Assembly: GCA_017880745.1 (NCBI GenBank)
Contig: JADGRR010000141.1
Location: forward strand, 1-7,047
DNA length: 7,047 nt
Direction: 5' to 3'
From: Burkholderiales bacterium
Lineage (GTDB): Bacteria; Pseudomonadota; Gammaproteobacteria; Burkholderiales; SG8-39
Both the position numbers and the translations under genes were made by a program. Positions 1 through 6,535 of this stretch are shown in pieces; the stretch's first letter is position 1; every line of letters starts with the position of its first letter. The notes beneath the pieces are model-generated. The model ran no database searches. It worked only from the letters and a program-made list of their open reading frames with translations, and was not told the origin of the DNA.

Positions 1-196
1 TGACGCGACGCTACGCCGTCCTGCGGTGGATTCCCGGCCGGCAGGCAATCACCCCTGTGGGTCGCATATGATTTTCTTCAGGCGCGCTTCGCGACGCACC
101 AGTGAGGGGACATGGCTCCGCGACCTCCGTCATGAGACACTCGCACCAGCGAGACCACCGGCGCGCGTCTCGACTGTTTGAGGAGGAGATCAAGAC

Positions 197-661
197 ATGG
201 GCGACCCGTCGAGCGAGTTCCGCGCGTTGATCGAGCGCATAACGCAGGCGATCTGTCGTGGCGACGGTGCTGCTGCCGCAGCGTGTTTTGCCCCGGATGG
301 GACCTATCATGACGGCTTCTACGGCGAGTTCCGCGGCCGCGAGGCGATTCGCGACATGGTCGAAAACCATTTCCACGCCAACGCCCGCGACTTCGCCTGG
401 ACGCTGTCGGATGCATTGAGCGACGGCAGCACGGGTTACGCGCGCTACCGTTTTTCCTACACCTCCAAGATTCCGGGCAGCGAGGGCGTACGGGTGTTTT
501 TCTCCGGGATTTCGCATGTCCGGCTGAAGGACGGTTTGGTCGCCCGCTACGGCGAGGTGTTCGACCGCGGCACCGCACTGGTCCAGATGAATTTCCCGGC
601 GGAGCGGATCGTCAAATCGCTCGCGCGCTGGGCGGAGCAGGAAAAACCGGGGGGAAAATAA
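197..661 (+). CDS. NTF2/SnoaL-like small protein (nuclear transport factor 2 family)
   Basis: This gene encodes 154 residues, the usual size for a single cone-shaped alpha+beta barrel of the NTF2/SnoaL superfamily. Seen in the sequence: an N-terminal helix (about residues 5-20), then the typical pattern 'FAPDGTYHD' at 31-39, 'FRGREAIRDM' at 45-54, and alternating strands rich in Tyr, Phe and Arg through about residue 130. There is no signal peptide or membrane segment, so it is probably cytosolic. The start is well supported: a near-perfect Shine-Dalgarno AGGAGGAG at 181-188 lies 8 bases before the ATG. Members of this superfamily include isomerases, epoxide hydrolases, dehydratases and non-enzymatic ligand-binding proteins. 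The polar residues Asp34, His38 and Asp39 could line a pocket, but no specific reaction can be assigned. It ends 25 bases before the rhlE -10 box and is probably a separate transcription unit. Confident of fold, not of function. Confidence 0.82.
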   Translation: MGDPSSEFRALIERITQAICRGDGAAAAACFAPDGTYHDGFYGEFRGREAIRDMVENHFHANARDFAWTLSDALSDGSTGYARYRFSYTSKIPGSEGVRVFFSGISHVRLKDGLVARYGEVFDRGTALVQMNFPAERIVKSLARWAEQEKPGGK

Positions 662-686
662 ATCCCCGCAGATGCCGCGCATTCTG

Positions 687-692
687 TATAAT
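687..692 (+). promoter_or_regulatory. Putative rhlE promoter -10 box (TATAAT)
   Basis: A perfect TATAAT lies 25 bases after the stop of the preceding gene and about 137 bases before the rhlE ATG. It is followed by a GC-rich stretch (CCGCCCCGC) where the discriminator and transcription start would lie. No good TTGACA-like -35 can be seen at 16-18 bases upstream, so the promoter may need an activator, or the match may be fortuitous. A GC-rich discriminator is known from stringently controlled or growth-rate-controlled promoters; applying that here is inference. Confidence 0.5.
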
Positions 693-774
693 CCGCCCCG
701 CATCGTTCAATCCCAGTCTGTCCGCTGCTCTCGCGGTTCTCTTTTAGTTCCCCGATTTAACCAAAAATCATCTG

Positions 775-822
775 CCTGGACTGGCATCGCGTAACCAATC
801 GTCGACAGGCCGATACCAGGAG
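775..822 (+). promoter_or_regulatory. Potential leader stem overlapping the rhlE ribosome binding site
   Basis: In the leader RNA, bases 781-789 (CTGGCATCG) can pair with 811-819 (CGATACCAG) as a 9-base-pair stem with one internal C-A mismatch and a 21-base loop. The 3' arm runs into the Shine-Dalgarno sequence AGGAG at 818-822, 6 bases before the ATG. A competing pairing, CCTGG at 775-779 with CCAGG at 816-820, would cover even more of the ribosome binding site. The pairing potential is seen in the sequence; a regulatory role is inference. The helicase could act on its own leader, or the stem could respond to temperature. Confidence 0.35.
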
Positions 823-828
823 CAATAC

Positions 829-2148
829 ATGTCTTTTTCCGCACTCGGCCTGCGCGCCGAGCTTTTGCTTGCCGTCGGCGAGCAAGGCTATACCGAACCT
901 ACCCCGATTCAGGCACAGGCGATTCCCGCTGTGCTCGCCGGCCGTGACCTCATGGGCGGCGCCCAGACCGGCACCGGCAAGACCGCAGGCTTCACCCTGC
1001 CCATTCTGCAAAAACTCGCCGAGCAAGCGGGCGGGCCGCAAGGCCGCACGCCGGTGCGGGCGCTGATCCTGGTGCCGACGCGCGAGCTCGCGGCCCAGGT
1101 GCAGGCAAGCGTATTCACCTACGGCAAGCATCTGCCCAAGATCAGGTCGCTGTCGGTGTATGGCGGCGTCGGCTTTCACCCGCAGGTGCAGGCGCTGAAG
1201 CGCGGCATCGACATCCTGGTGGCGACGCCGGGCCGGTTGCTCGACCACCTGTCGCAGCGCACCGTGGATCTGTCCAAGGTGCAGGTGCTGGTGCTCGACG
1301 AAGCCGACCGCATGCTCGACATGGGTTTCATTCCCGACATCCGCAAGATCCTCGCGCATTTGCCGAAGCAGCGGCAGAACCTGCTGTTCTCGGCGACGTT
1401 CTCCGACGAGATCAAGAAACTCGCCGATGGCTTCATGCACGACCCGCTCCTGGTCGAGGTCGCACGCCGCAACGCCACCGCCGAACTGATTTCGCAGCGC
1501 GTGTGCCCGGTGGACCGCGAGAAGAAGAAGGACCTGCTTGCGCACCTGATAACCAGCGGCGACTGGAAACAGGTGCTGGTGTTCACGCGCACCAAGCATG
1601 GCGCCAACAATCTCGCCGAAAAACTGGTCAAATCCGGCATCCGCGCCGACGCGATCCACGGCAACAAGAGCCAGCCCGCGCGCACGCGCGCGCTGGCCGA
1701 GTTCAAGGCCGGCAAGATCAAGGTGCTGGTCGCGACCGACATCGCCGCGCGCGGCCTCGACATCGACGAACTGCCGCACGTGGTCAATTTCGAACTGCCG
1801 CACGTGGCCAACGACTATGTGCACCGCATCGGCCGCACCGGCCGCGCGGGCTCGACCGGCGAAGCCGTTTCGCTGGTATGCGTGGACGAACTCGGCCTGC
1901 TGCGCGACATCGAGCGCCTGATCAAGCGCGAGATCAAGAAGGAAATCGTGCCCGGATTCGAGGTCGACCCGCGCATCCGCGCCGAACCGATCGTGCAGGG
2001 CAAGCGCGGCGCATCGTCGCAGCGCCGTCCTTCGAATGCACCGCACAAGGCCGCGGGCAACCGCGGCCAGAATGCGCCGCGCCAGCCTGCCGCACGTGCC
2101 GGCGGCAGAAACAGCCGCGACTCGGGCAGGCGCGCTTTCTCGTACTGA
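829..2148 (+). CDS. rhlE: ATP-dependent DEAD-box RNA helicase RhlE
   Basis: RhlE unwinds short RNA duplexes using ATP; in bacteria it takes part in ribosome assembly and RNA decay, in the cytoplasm. The 439-residue length is close to the E. coli protein (about 450). All core motifs are intact and in order: Q motif with GY...PTPIQ (20-28), motif I AQTGTGKT (45-52), Ia PTRELA (83-88), TPGR (133-136), motif II DEAD (157-160), motif III SAT (188-190), motif IV around VLVFTRTK (249-256), motif V ARGLD (307-311) and motif VI HRIGRTGR (332-339). The tail after about residue 386 is low-complexity, rich in Arg, Gly, Ala, Asn and Gln, as expected for an RNA-binding extension. The start has AGGAG at 818-822, 6 bases upstream. 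The gene has its own long leader and its own terminator, so it is probably monocistronic. RhlE is chosen over other DEAD-box families because of the N-terminal 'MSFSALGL' start and the 'MGGAQTGTGKTAGFTLP' context. Confidence 0.95.
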   Translation: MSFSALGLRAELLLAVGEQGYTEPTPIQAQAIPAVLAGRDLMGGAQTGTGKTAGFTLPILQKLAEQAGGPQGRTPVRALILVPTRELAAQVQASVFTYGKHLPKIRSLSVYGGVGFHPQVQALKRGIDILVATPGRLLDHLSQRTVDLSKVQVLVLDEADRMLDMGFIPDIRKILAHLPKQRQNLLFSATFSDEIKKLADGFMHDPLLVEVARRNATAELISQRVCPVDREKKKDLLAHLITSGDWKQVLVFTRTKHGANNLAEKLVKSGIRADAIHGNKSQPARTRALAEFKAGKIKVLVATDIAARGLDIDELPHVVNFELPHVANDYVHRIGRTGRAGSTGEAVSLVCVDELGLLRDIERLIKREIKKEIVPGFEVDPRIRAEPIVQGKRGASSQRRPSNAPHKAAGNRGQNAPRQPAARAGGRNSRDSGRRAFSY

Positions 2149-2166
2149 GGAAGCTCGTTGCAGCGC

Positions 2167-2194
2167 AAAAGCCGGCTCAGGCCGGCTTTTTTTT
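2167..2194 (+). terminator. Rho-independent terminator of rhlE
   Basis: A GCCGGC arm (2171-2176), a four-base loop TCAG and a second GCCGGC arm (2181-2186) form a strong stem, followed directly by eight T residues (2187-2194). Four A residues (2167-2170) extend the stem by pairing with the first T residues, which gives it some bidirectional character. It lies 18 bases after the rhlE stop codon. Confidence 0.92.
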
Positions 2195-2210
2195 GCCTGG
2201 TCGCAGACGA

Positions 2211-2216
2211 TAGAAT
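2211..2216 (+). promoter_or_regulatory. Possible -10 box (TAGAAT) for the quinone oxidoreductase gene
   Basis: TAGAAT lies just after the rhlE terminator and about 88 bases before the downstream ATG. The expected -35 position falls in the T tract of the terminator and has no good match, so this is a weak call. The strong terminator upstream does imply that some promoter must lie in the 2195-2290 interval. Confidence 0.27.
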
Positions 2217-2303
2217 CGGGCGATGCCAGCCCTATAGTTGAGCCCGCGACAGCTACGCAGGTATCATTCACCCCCAATCACACCGCGTCAGGAGAGCGTC
2301 CCC

Positions 2304-3281
2304 ATGAAAGCAGTGCTTTGCAAGCAACACGGTTTGCCCGATACGCTCGTCGTCGAGGATATCCCTTCCCTGGTGCCCGCACCGGGCCAGGTGGTGGTCA
2401 GCATGAAGGCAGCCGGCGTCAATTTCCCCGATGCGCTGATCATCCAGGGCAAGTACCAGATGAAGCCGCCGCTGCCCTTCTCGCCCGGCACCGAGCTCGC
2501 GGGCGTGGTGAAAGCAGTCGGCGCGGGGGTGACGCACCCCAAGCCTGGCGATGCGGTGATCGCGTATGCCGGCTACGGCGGATTCGCCGAGGAGGTAGCG
2601 GTGGACGCGCGCGCCTGCATCCCGCTGCCGCCCGGCGTCGACTTCAAAGTGGGCGCCTCGTTCATGATGACCTATGGCACTTCCTACCACGCGCTCAAGG
2701 ACCGCGCCCAGTTGAAGGCGGGCGAAACGCTGCTGGTGCTCGGTGCCGCAGGCGGCGTCGGCAGCGCAGCGGTCGAACTGGGCAAGCTCCTGGGCGCGCG
2801 CGTCATCGCCGCCGCCTCCAGCGACGACAAACTCGAGGCGTGCAAACAGCTCGGCGCGGATGCCACCATCAACTATGCAAGCGAGGATCTGCGCGAGGCG
2901 GTCAAGCGCATCACCGAGGGCAAGGGCGTGGACGTGGTCTACGATCCGGTGGGCGACAAGTTCGCCGAGCCGGCGATGCGCGAAATGGCCTGGGGCGGAC
3001 GCTACCTCGTGATCGGTTTCGCCGGCGGCGAAATACCGAAAATTCCGCTCAACCTGCCGCTGCTGAAGGGCTTCTCCATCGTCGGCGTGTTCTGGGGCAA
3101 TTTCACGCGCAAGGAGCCGCAGAAGAACGAGGCCAACGTGCGCGAGCTGCTCGGCTGGATCGCCGGCGGCAAGCTGAAACCCCTGGTCAGCGCCGCCTAC
3201 CCGCTAGCCCAGGCAGCGCGCGCGTTGAAGGATGTGATGGAGCGCAAGGTCAAGGGCAAAGTGGTGCTGGTCTCAGGTTAA
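2304..3281 (+). CDS. NADPH:quinone oxidoreductase family protein (zinc-independent MDR)
   Basis: This 325-residue protein belongs to the medium-chain dehydrogenase/reductase superfamily, quinone oxidoreductase branch, whose members use NAD(P)H to reduce quinones or activated double bonds in the cytosol. Seen: an N-terminal GroES-like catalytic domain with 'AAGVNFPDALIIQGKYQ' (36-52) and 'PFSPGTELAG' (58-67), then a Rossmann domain with the nucleotide-binding loop GAAGGVG (147-153), and a C-terminal 'GKVVL' ending typical of the family. The few cysteines are scattered and there is no zinc-ligand cluster, which fits the zinc-independent branch. The start at 2304 is preferred over an in-frame TTG at 2238 because AGGAGAG (2290-2296) sits 7 bases before this ATG and family members begin with 'MKA'. 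The length is typical. The true substrate cannot be told from sequence; enoyl-CoA or alkenal reduction are alternatives. It converges on the next gene. Confidence 0.9.
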   Translation: MKAVLCKQHGLPDTLVVEDIPSLVPAPGQVVVSMKAAGVNFPDALIIQGKYQMKPPLPFSPGTELAGVVKAVGAGVTHPKPGDAVIAYAGYGGFAEEVAVDARACIPLPPGVDFKVGASFMMTYGTSYHALKDRAQLKAGETLLVLGAAGGVGSAAVELGKLLGARVIAAASSDDKLEACKQLGADATINYASEDLREAVKRITEGKGVDVVYDPVGDKFAEPAMREMAWGGRYLVIGFAGGEIPKIPLNLPLLKGFSIVGVFWGNFTRKEPQKNEANVRELLGWIAGGKLKPLVSAAYPLAQAARALKDVMERKVKGKVVLVSG

Positions 3282-3285
3282 AGGT

Positions 3286-3918
3286 TCAACTGTCAGGCGG
3301 GCCCGCCGGCGGCCGCGGCTCGCGTATATAGCCCAGGCGCCGGGGCACCTCCTCCGACCTGATCAACGCCAGCGGCAGGCTGGCGGCGCCGGTGTTGAAA
3401 TACACCCCTGCCGCGTCATCCCCCTCTTCGATCAGAGCGAGCAGGCGTTCCTCTTCAAGCGCATGGCCGTCCGCGTAGGACAGCGCTTCCAGCCCTCGCG
3501 GCAGGTCGCGGTCGAGCAGGACCCCGGGCCCATGCTCCGTAACGAAGAGCAGATTGCCCGCCTCGTCCATCCACGCCGACTTCAGGCTCGCACAAGGCGC
3601 GCCGGTATGCGTTTCGAACGACAGGGGATGCGCGCCGGTGATGCGGTAGACGAGCGGCGTGTAATCCAGCGTAACGTAGACCCGCTGCGGTCCGTTCTGG
3701 AAGTACCAGCGCCCCTGCGCGTCATGGGCATAGTTGCGGCCGATGAATTCGATCAGCTTCGGATTGGTGATGGGCTCGAACTGAGCGGCGGCCGCGGTCG
3801 AGGCTGCAGGCGCCGTGCCTTTGATTGACCACTGTCCGCGGCGGTCCAGGGCCAGCCAACCGTACACCACAGGCACGTTCGGCCATTTTGTCATAGCGCG
3901 GATGACCATATCGTCCAT
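3286..3918 (-). CDS. Conserved protein of unknown function (DUF2946-like)
   Basis: This minus-strand gene encodes about 210 residues. It resembles a proteobacterial family of unknown function that I recall as DUF2946 or the adjacent DUF2944; the number is from memory and uncertain. Seen: an opening 'KWPNVPVVYGWLALDRRG' (11-28), an Ala-rich linker (36-45), a block with 'EFIGRNYAHD' (57-66) and 'GRWYFQNGPQRVYV' (69-82), and a C-terminal half with 'AWMDEAGNLLFVTEHGPGVLLDR'. It has no signal peptide or membrane helix, so it is probably cytosolic. The start is uncertain: ATG codons in frame lie at 3933, 3918, 3909 and 3894. 3918 has a weak GAG-containing Shine-Dalgarno; 3894 ('MTKWPNVP') is a good alternative where family similarity would begin. 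Its stop lies 4 bases from that of the convergent MDR gene. No function can be assigned. Confidence 0.75.
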   Translation of the reverse strand: MDDMVIRAMTKWPNVPVVYGWLALDRRGQWSIKGTAPAASTAAAAQFEPITNPKLIEFIGRNYAHDAQGRWYFQNGPQRVYVTLDYTPLVYRITGAHPLSFETHTGAPCASLKSAWMDEAGNLLFVTEHGPGVLLDRDLPRGLEALSYADGHALEEERLLALIEEGDDAAGVYFNTGAASLPLALIRSEEVPRRLGYIREPRPPAGPPDS

Positions 3919-3955
3919 GAACTCGGATCTCATCTGCCGAACGGGGGTACATGTT

Positions 3956-3961
3956 AGTATA
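3956..3961 (-). promoter_or_regulatory. Possible minus-strand -10 box (TATACT)
   Basis: Read on the minus strand, TATACT lies 37 bases before the ATG at 3918 in the most AT-rich patch of this intergenic region. No convincing -35 hexamer lies at standard spacing. It is the best candidate for the promoter of the unknown-function gene, by position and composition only. Confidence 0.3.
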
Positions 3962-4137
3962 TGCCCTAGATGGAATGATTGGCGGCGAACTGCTTGCCGC
4001 ACCGCGTGGCGCCCCAACGCCAGCTCGGCGTTCCCCAGAGCGCCGCGTGCGCCGACCTCGATGAACGGATCCGGACCGGTTTCGAGCGCATGGCGCCAGA
4101 ACGGCTCGCGAGTTCCTGGTCTTGTGCACATGTCAGA

Positions 4138-4143
4138 TACAAT
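4138..4143 (+). promoter_or_regulatory. Possible -10 box (TACAAT) for the ABC transporter operon
   Basis: TACAAT in the context GATACAATCGC lies about 110 bases upstream of the binding-protein ATG. A poor -35 candidate, TTCCTG (4113-4118), lies at 19-base spacing. The palindrome TGTGCACA (4123-4130) falls between them and could be an operator; this is inference. The leader would be about 100 bases long. Confidence 0.3.
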
Positions 4144-4252
4144 CGCAGCCTGCGCGGCTTGCCTTGCGCACCGGGAATTCGCCCGAGGATCACCGGTATG
4201 AATGCCGGGCGCGTCGTCGCGAACGCGGGCCGCGCAGATAGGAGACGCTCGT

Positions 4253-6535
4253 ATGAACTCTGCTGGCAATGCCGCTGGTATGTGCCGCGTGGTGGTGGTT
4301 GCGCTGGCCTTCCCCGCGGCGCTGGCAGCCGGCATTGCGCTGACCGGGTGCAGCGAAGTGTCGAACAATCCGCATCCGCTCGGCTCAGAGAAGACGAACA
4401 CGATGTTCGTGCCGTTCCGCGAACGGTCCCCAAGATACCTGGACCCGACCAGTTCCTACTCCAGCGACGAAACCCCGTTCACCTACCAGGTGTATGAGCC
4501 GCTGTACGGATACCACTACCTGAAGCGCCCGTACCAGCTCGTGGGACGCGCCGCGGAAGAAATCGCGCGCCCCCTCTATCTCGACCGGGACGGCAAGGAA
4601 CTGGCCGGGGATGCGCCGGGCGAGCAGGTCGCAGAAACGCAGTTCGTCATCAAGATCAAGCCGGGCATCAAGTACGCGCCGCATCCGGCCTTCGCCAGGG
4701 ATGGCCGGGGCAATTACCTTTATCACGCCATGAAGCGCGAGGACGTCGCCGACAAGCACAGGATCGCCGACTTCAAGGAGACTGGCACGCGCGAGCTGAC
4801 CGCTGACGACTATGTTTACTCGATCCGGCGTCTTGCCACGCCGCGCGTGAAGTCACCGTCGTTTTCGACGATGTCCGACTACATCGTCGGGCTGAAAGAG
4901 TACGGCTCCAGGATCATCGAAGCCGACAAGGCGCTGCGCCGCGGCCTGGCGCCGACCGACCGCGACCTGCCCTTTCTCGATTTCCGCCAGTATTCCTTCG
5001 CCGGCGCCGAAGCGCTCGACCAGCACACACTGCGCATTCGCGTAAAGGGCAAGTACCCGCAGTTCAAGTATTGGCTGACGATGACTTTCTTCGCCCCGAT
5101 TCCGTGGGAAGCCGAGAAATTTTACGCGCAGCCCGGCATGGCGCAGAACAACCTCACGCTCAACTACTGGCCGGTCGGCACCGGGCCGTTCATGCTGACC
5201 GAATACGTCGAGAACCGGCGGCACGTGCTCGAGCGCAACCCGAATTTCCGCGGCGAACCGTACCCATGCGACGGCGAGCCCGGCGACCGGGAAAAGGGCT
5301 ATCTTGATGATTGCGGCAAGATGATCCCGTTCATCGACAAGGTGGTATTCGACATCGAGAAGGAGGGCGTGCCGCTGCAGGCGAAATTCCTGCAGGGCTA
5401 CTACGACTCTCCAGCGATCGAACGGCTGGATTACGGCACGGGCATCATCGTGGCGATGGGCGACGACAAGAAGAAGGAGAAGGAATACACGGAAAAGGGG
5501 GTCAAACTGCCCACTACGATCGAGGCCAACAACTGGTACATCGGCTTCAATTGGCTCGACCCGGTGGTGGGTAATGGCGATACGCCCGCGCAAAGCGAGC
5601 GCAACCGCAAGCTGCGACAGGCGCTATCGATCGCCATCGATTGGGAAGAGCATATCGCGATCTTCGAGCGCGGGCAGGGCGTGGCCGCGCAGGGACCGTT
5701 GCCGCCCTCGCTGTTCGGCTATCGCGAAGACGGACCCTCGGCCTTCAATCCCGTGGTTTACCGCAAGGGCGCGGACGGCAAGCCGGTGCGCCGGCCGATC
5801 GGCGAGGCGAAGCAGCTGCTGGCCGAGGCGGGCTACGCCGACGGTCGCGACGAGAGGACGGGCAAACCTCTGGTGCTGAACTTCGATTATCAGTCCGCGG
5901 CGACACCCGGCACCAAGGCGCTGCTCGACTGGTACACGAAGCAGTTCGCCAAGATCGGCGTCCAACTCGAGGTGCGCGCGACCGATTACAACCGGTTTCA
6001 GGATAAGATGAGCAAGGGCTCGGTGCAGATCTTCTTCTGGGGCTGGCTCGCCGATTACCCGGACGCGGAAAACTTCCTGTTCATGCTCTACGGGCCGAAC
6101 TCGAAGGCGAAGACAGGCGGCAACGGCGAGAACAACACGAACTATCAGAATCCCGAGTTCGACAAACTGTACGAGCGGATGAAATTTCTCGAAGACGGCC
6201 CGGAAAAGCAGAAGCTGATCGACCGCATGATCGAGATCGTACAGACCGACGCCGTATGGAGCTTTGGCTACTTTCCGACTTCGGCCGCCGCCTATCACCA
6301 GTGGGTAAGCAACGGCAAGCCCACGCAGATCATCCGCAACCACATCGGCTACCTGCGGCTCGATCCGGCGCTGCGCGCGCACAAGCTCGCCGAATGGAAC
6401 CGGCCGGTCTGGTGGCCGATCCCGCTGCTCGCGCTCGTACTCTTCGCCGCCATCGTGCCGGCGTGGTTCACCTGGCGCAGGCGCGAGCGCGAGACCGCCG
6501 CGCGCACGCTGGCGCGCGAAGGCGCCGCAGCGTGA
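4253..6535 (+). CDS. ABC transporter substrate-binding lipoprotein, family 5 (peptide type), with C-terminal membrane helix
   Basis: This 760-residue protein belongs to the extracellular solute-binding family 5 (DppA/OppA/YejA type), which captures peptides or similar solutes in the periplasm for an ABC importer. Seen: a signal peptide with hydrophobic core (about 13-30) and lipobox LTGC with Cys33 as the lipid site; the family hallmark 'YWPVGTGPF' (305-313) followed by 'LERNPNFRGEPYP'; an acidic loop flanked by Cys339 and Cys354; and, near the C-terminus, a membrane helix (about 720-741) followed by RRRERE. It is longer than the usual 500-600 residues. The start at 4253 is preferred over an in-frame ATG at 4202 because AGGAGA (4240-4245) lies 7 bases upstream and it gives a proper signal peptide. 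Its stop overlaps the permease start, so the two are translationally coupled. The substrate is unknown; peptides or peptide-like compounds are likely from the family. Confidence 0.92.
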   Translation: MNSAGNAAGMCRVVVVALAFPAALAAGIALTGCSEVSNNPHPLGSEKTNTMFVPFRERSPRYLDPTSSYSSDETPFTYQVYEPLYGYHYLKRPYQLVGRAAEEIARPLYLDRDGKELAGDAPGEQVAETQFVIKIKPGIKYAPHPAFARDGRGNYLYHAMKREDVADKHRIADFKETGTRELTADDYVYSIRRLATPRVKSPSFSTMSDYIVGLKEYGSRIIEADKALRRGLAPTDRDLPFLDFRQYSFAGAEALDQHTLRIRVKGKYPQFKYWLTMTFFAPIPWEAEKFYAQPGMAQNNLTLNYWPVGTGPFMLTEYVENRRHVLERNPNFRGEPYPCDGEPGDREKGYLDDCGKMIPFIDKVVFDIEKEGVPLQAKFLQGYYDSPAIERLDYGTGIIVAMGDDKKKEKEYTEKGVKLPTTIEANNWYIGFNWLDPVVGNGDTPAQSERNRKLRQALSIAIDWEEHIAIFERGQGVAAQGPLPPSLFGYREDGPSAFNPVVYRKGADGKPVRRPIGEAKQLLAEAGYADGRDERTGKPLVLNFDYQSAATPGTKALLDWYTKQFAKIGVQLEVRATDYNRFQDKMSKGSVQIFFWGWLADYPDAENFLFMLYGPNSKAKTGGNGENNTNYQNPEFDKLYERMKFLEDGPEKQKLIDRMIEIVQTDAVWSFGYFPTSAAAYHQWVSNGKPTQIIRNHIGYLRLDPALRAHKLAEWNRPVWWPIPLLALVLFAAIVPAWFTWRRRERETAARTLAREGAAA

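Larger units (their letters stand above)
3919..4252. other. Divergent intergenic region
   Basis: These 334 bases separate the minus-strand unknown gene from the ABC transporter operon and must hold both promoters. The left 45 bases are comparatively AT-rich (TATACT on the minus strand). The middle (about 4000-4120) is GC-rich and open on the minus strand in frame with the unknown gene, but no product could be recognised there and no start with a ribosome binding site stands out. TGTGCACA (4123-4130) is a short perfect palindrome next to a -10-like TACAAT. No tRNA, terminator or repeat array was seen. Confidence 0.6.

Noticed and set aside
68..181. Possible 37-codon small gene ending 15 bases before the NTF2-like start
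   Set aside because: Only a weak GTGGGT precedes the ATG and the sequence is Arg-rich and unpatterned, as expected by chance. The tail of an upstream gene ending within 1-71 is also possible but cannot be supported from this window.
648..668. Hairpin CGGGG...CCCCG after the NTF2-like gene as a terminator
   Set aside because: The stem is short, overlaps the stop codon, and has no T tract after it.
11..703. Minus-strand open frame opposite the NTF2-like gene
   Set aside because: No recognisable protein and no ribosome binding site. The plus-strand gene has a strong Shine-Dalgarno and a clear family pattern.
757..2277. Minus-strand open frame of about 506 codons opposite rhlE
   Set aside because: It is the antisense shadow of rhlE in GC-rich DNA. 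Its sequence is low in recognisable motifs and rich in His, Gln, Arg and Ala, and the plus-strand gene has all helicase motifs.
4130..4201. Possible leader peptide of 23 residues upstream of the binding-protein gene
   Set aside because: Its ATG lies upstream of and overlaps the proposed -10 region, it has no ribosome binding site, and it shows no attenuator structure or runs of regulatory codons.
4202..4252. N-terminal extension of the binding protein from the ATG at 4202
   Set aside because: It would add 17 charged residues before the signal peptide. The ATG at 4253 has a good Shine-Dalgarno and gives a normal lipoprotein signal.
4853..5593. Long open frames opposite the binding-protein gene
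   Set aside because: They are antisense shadows. The plus-strand frame has a signal peptide, family hallmark motifs and operon coupling.
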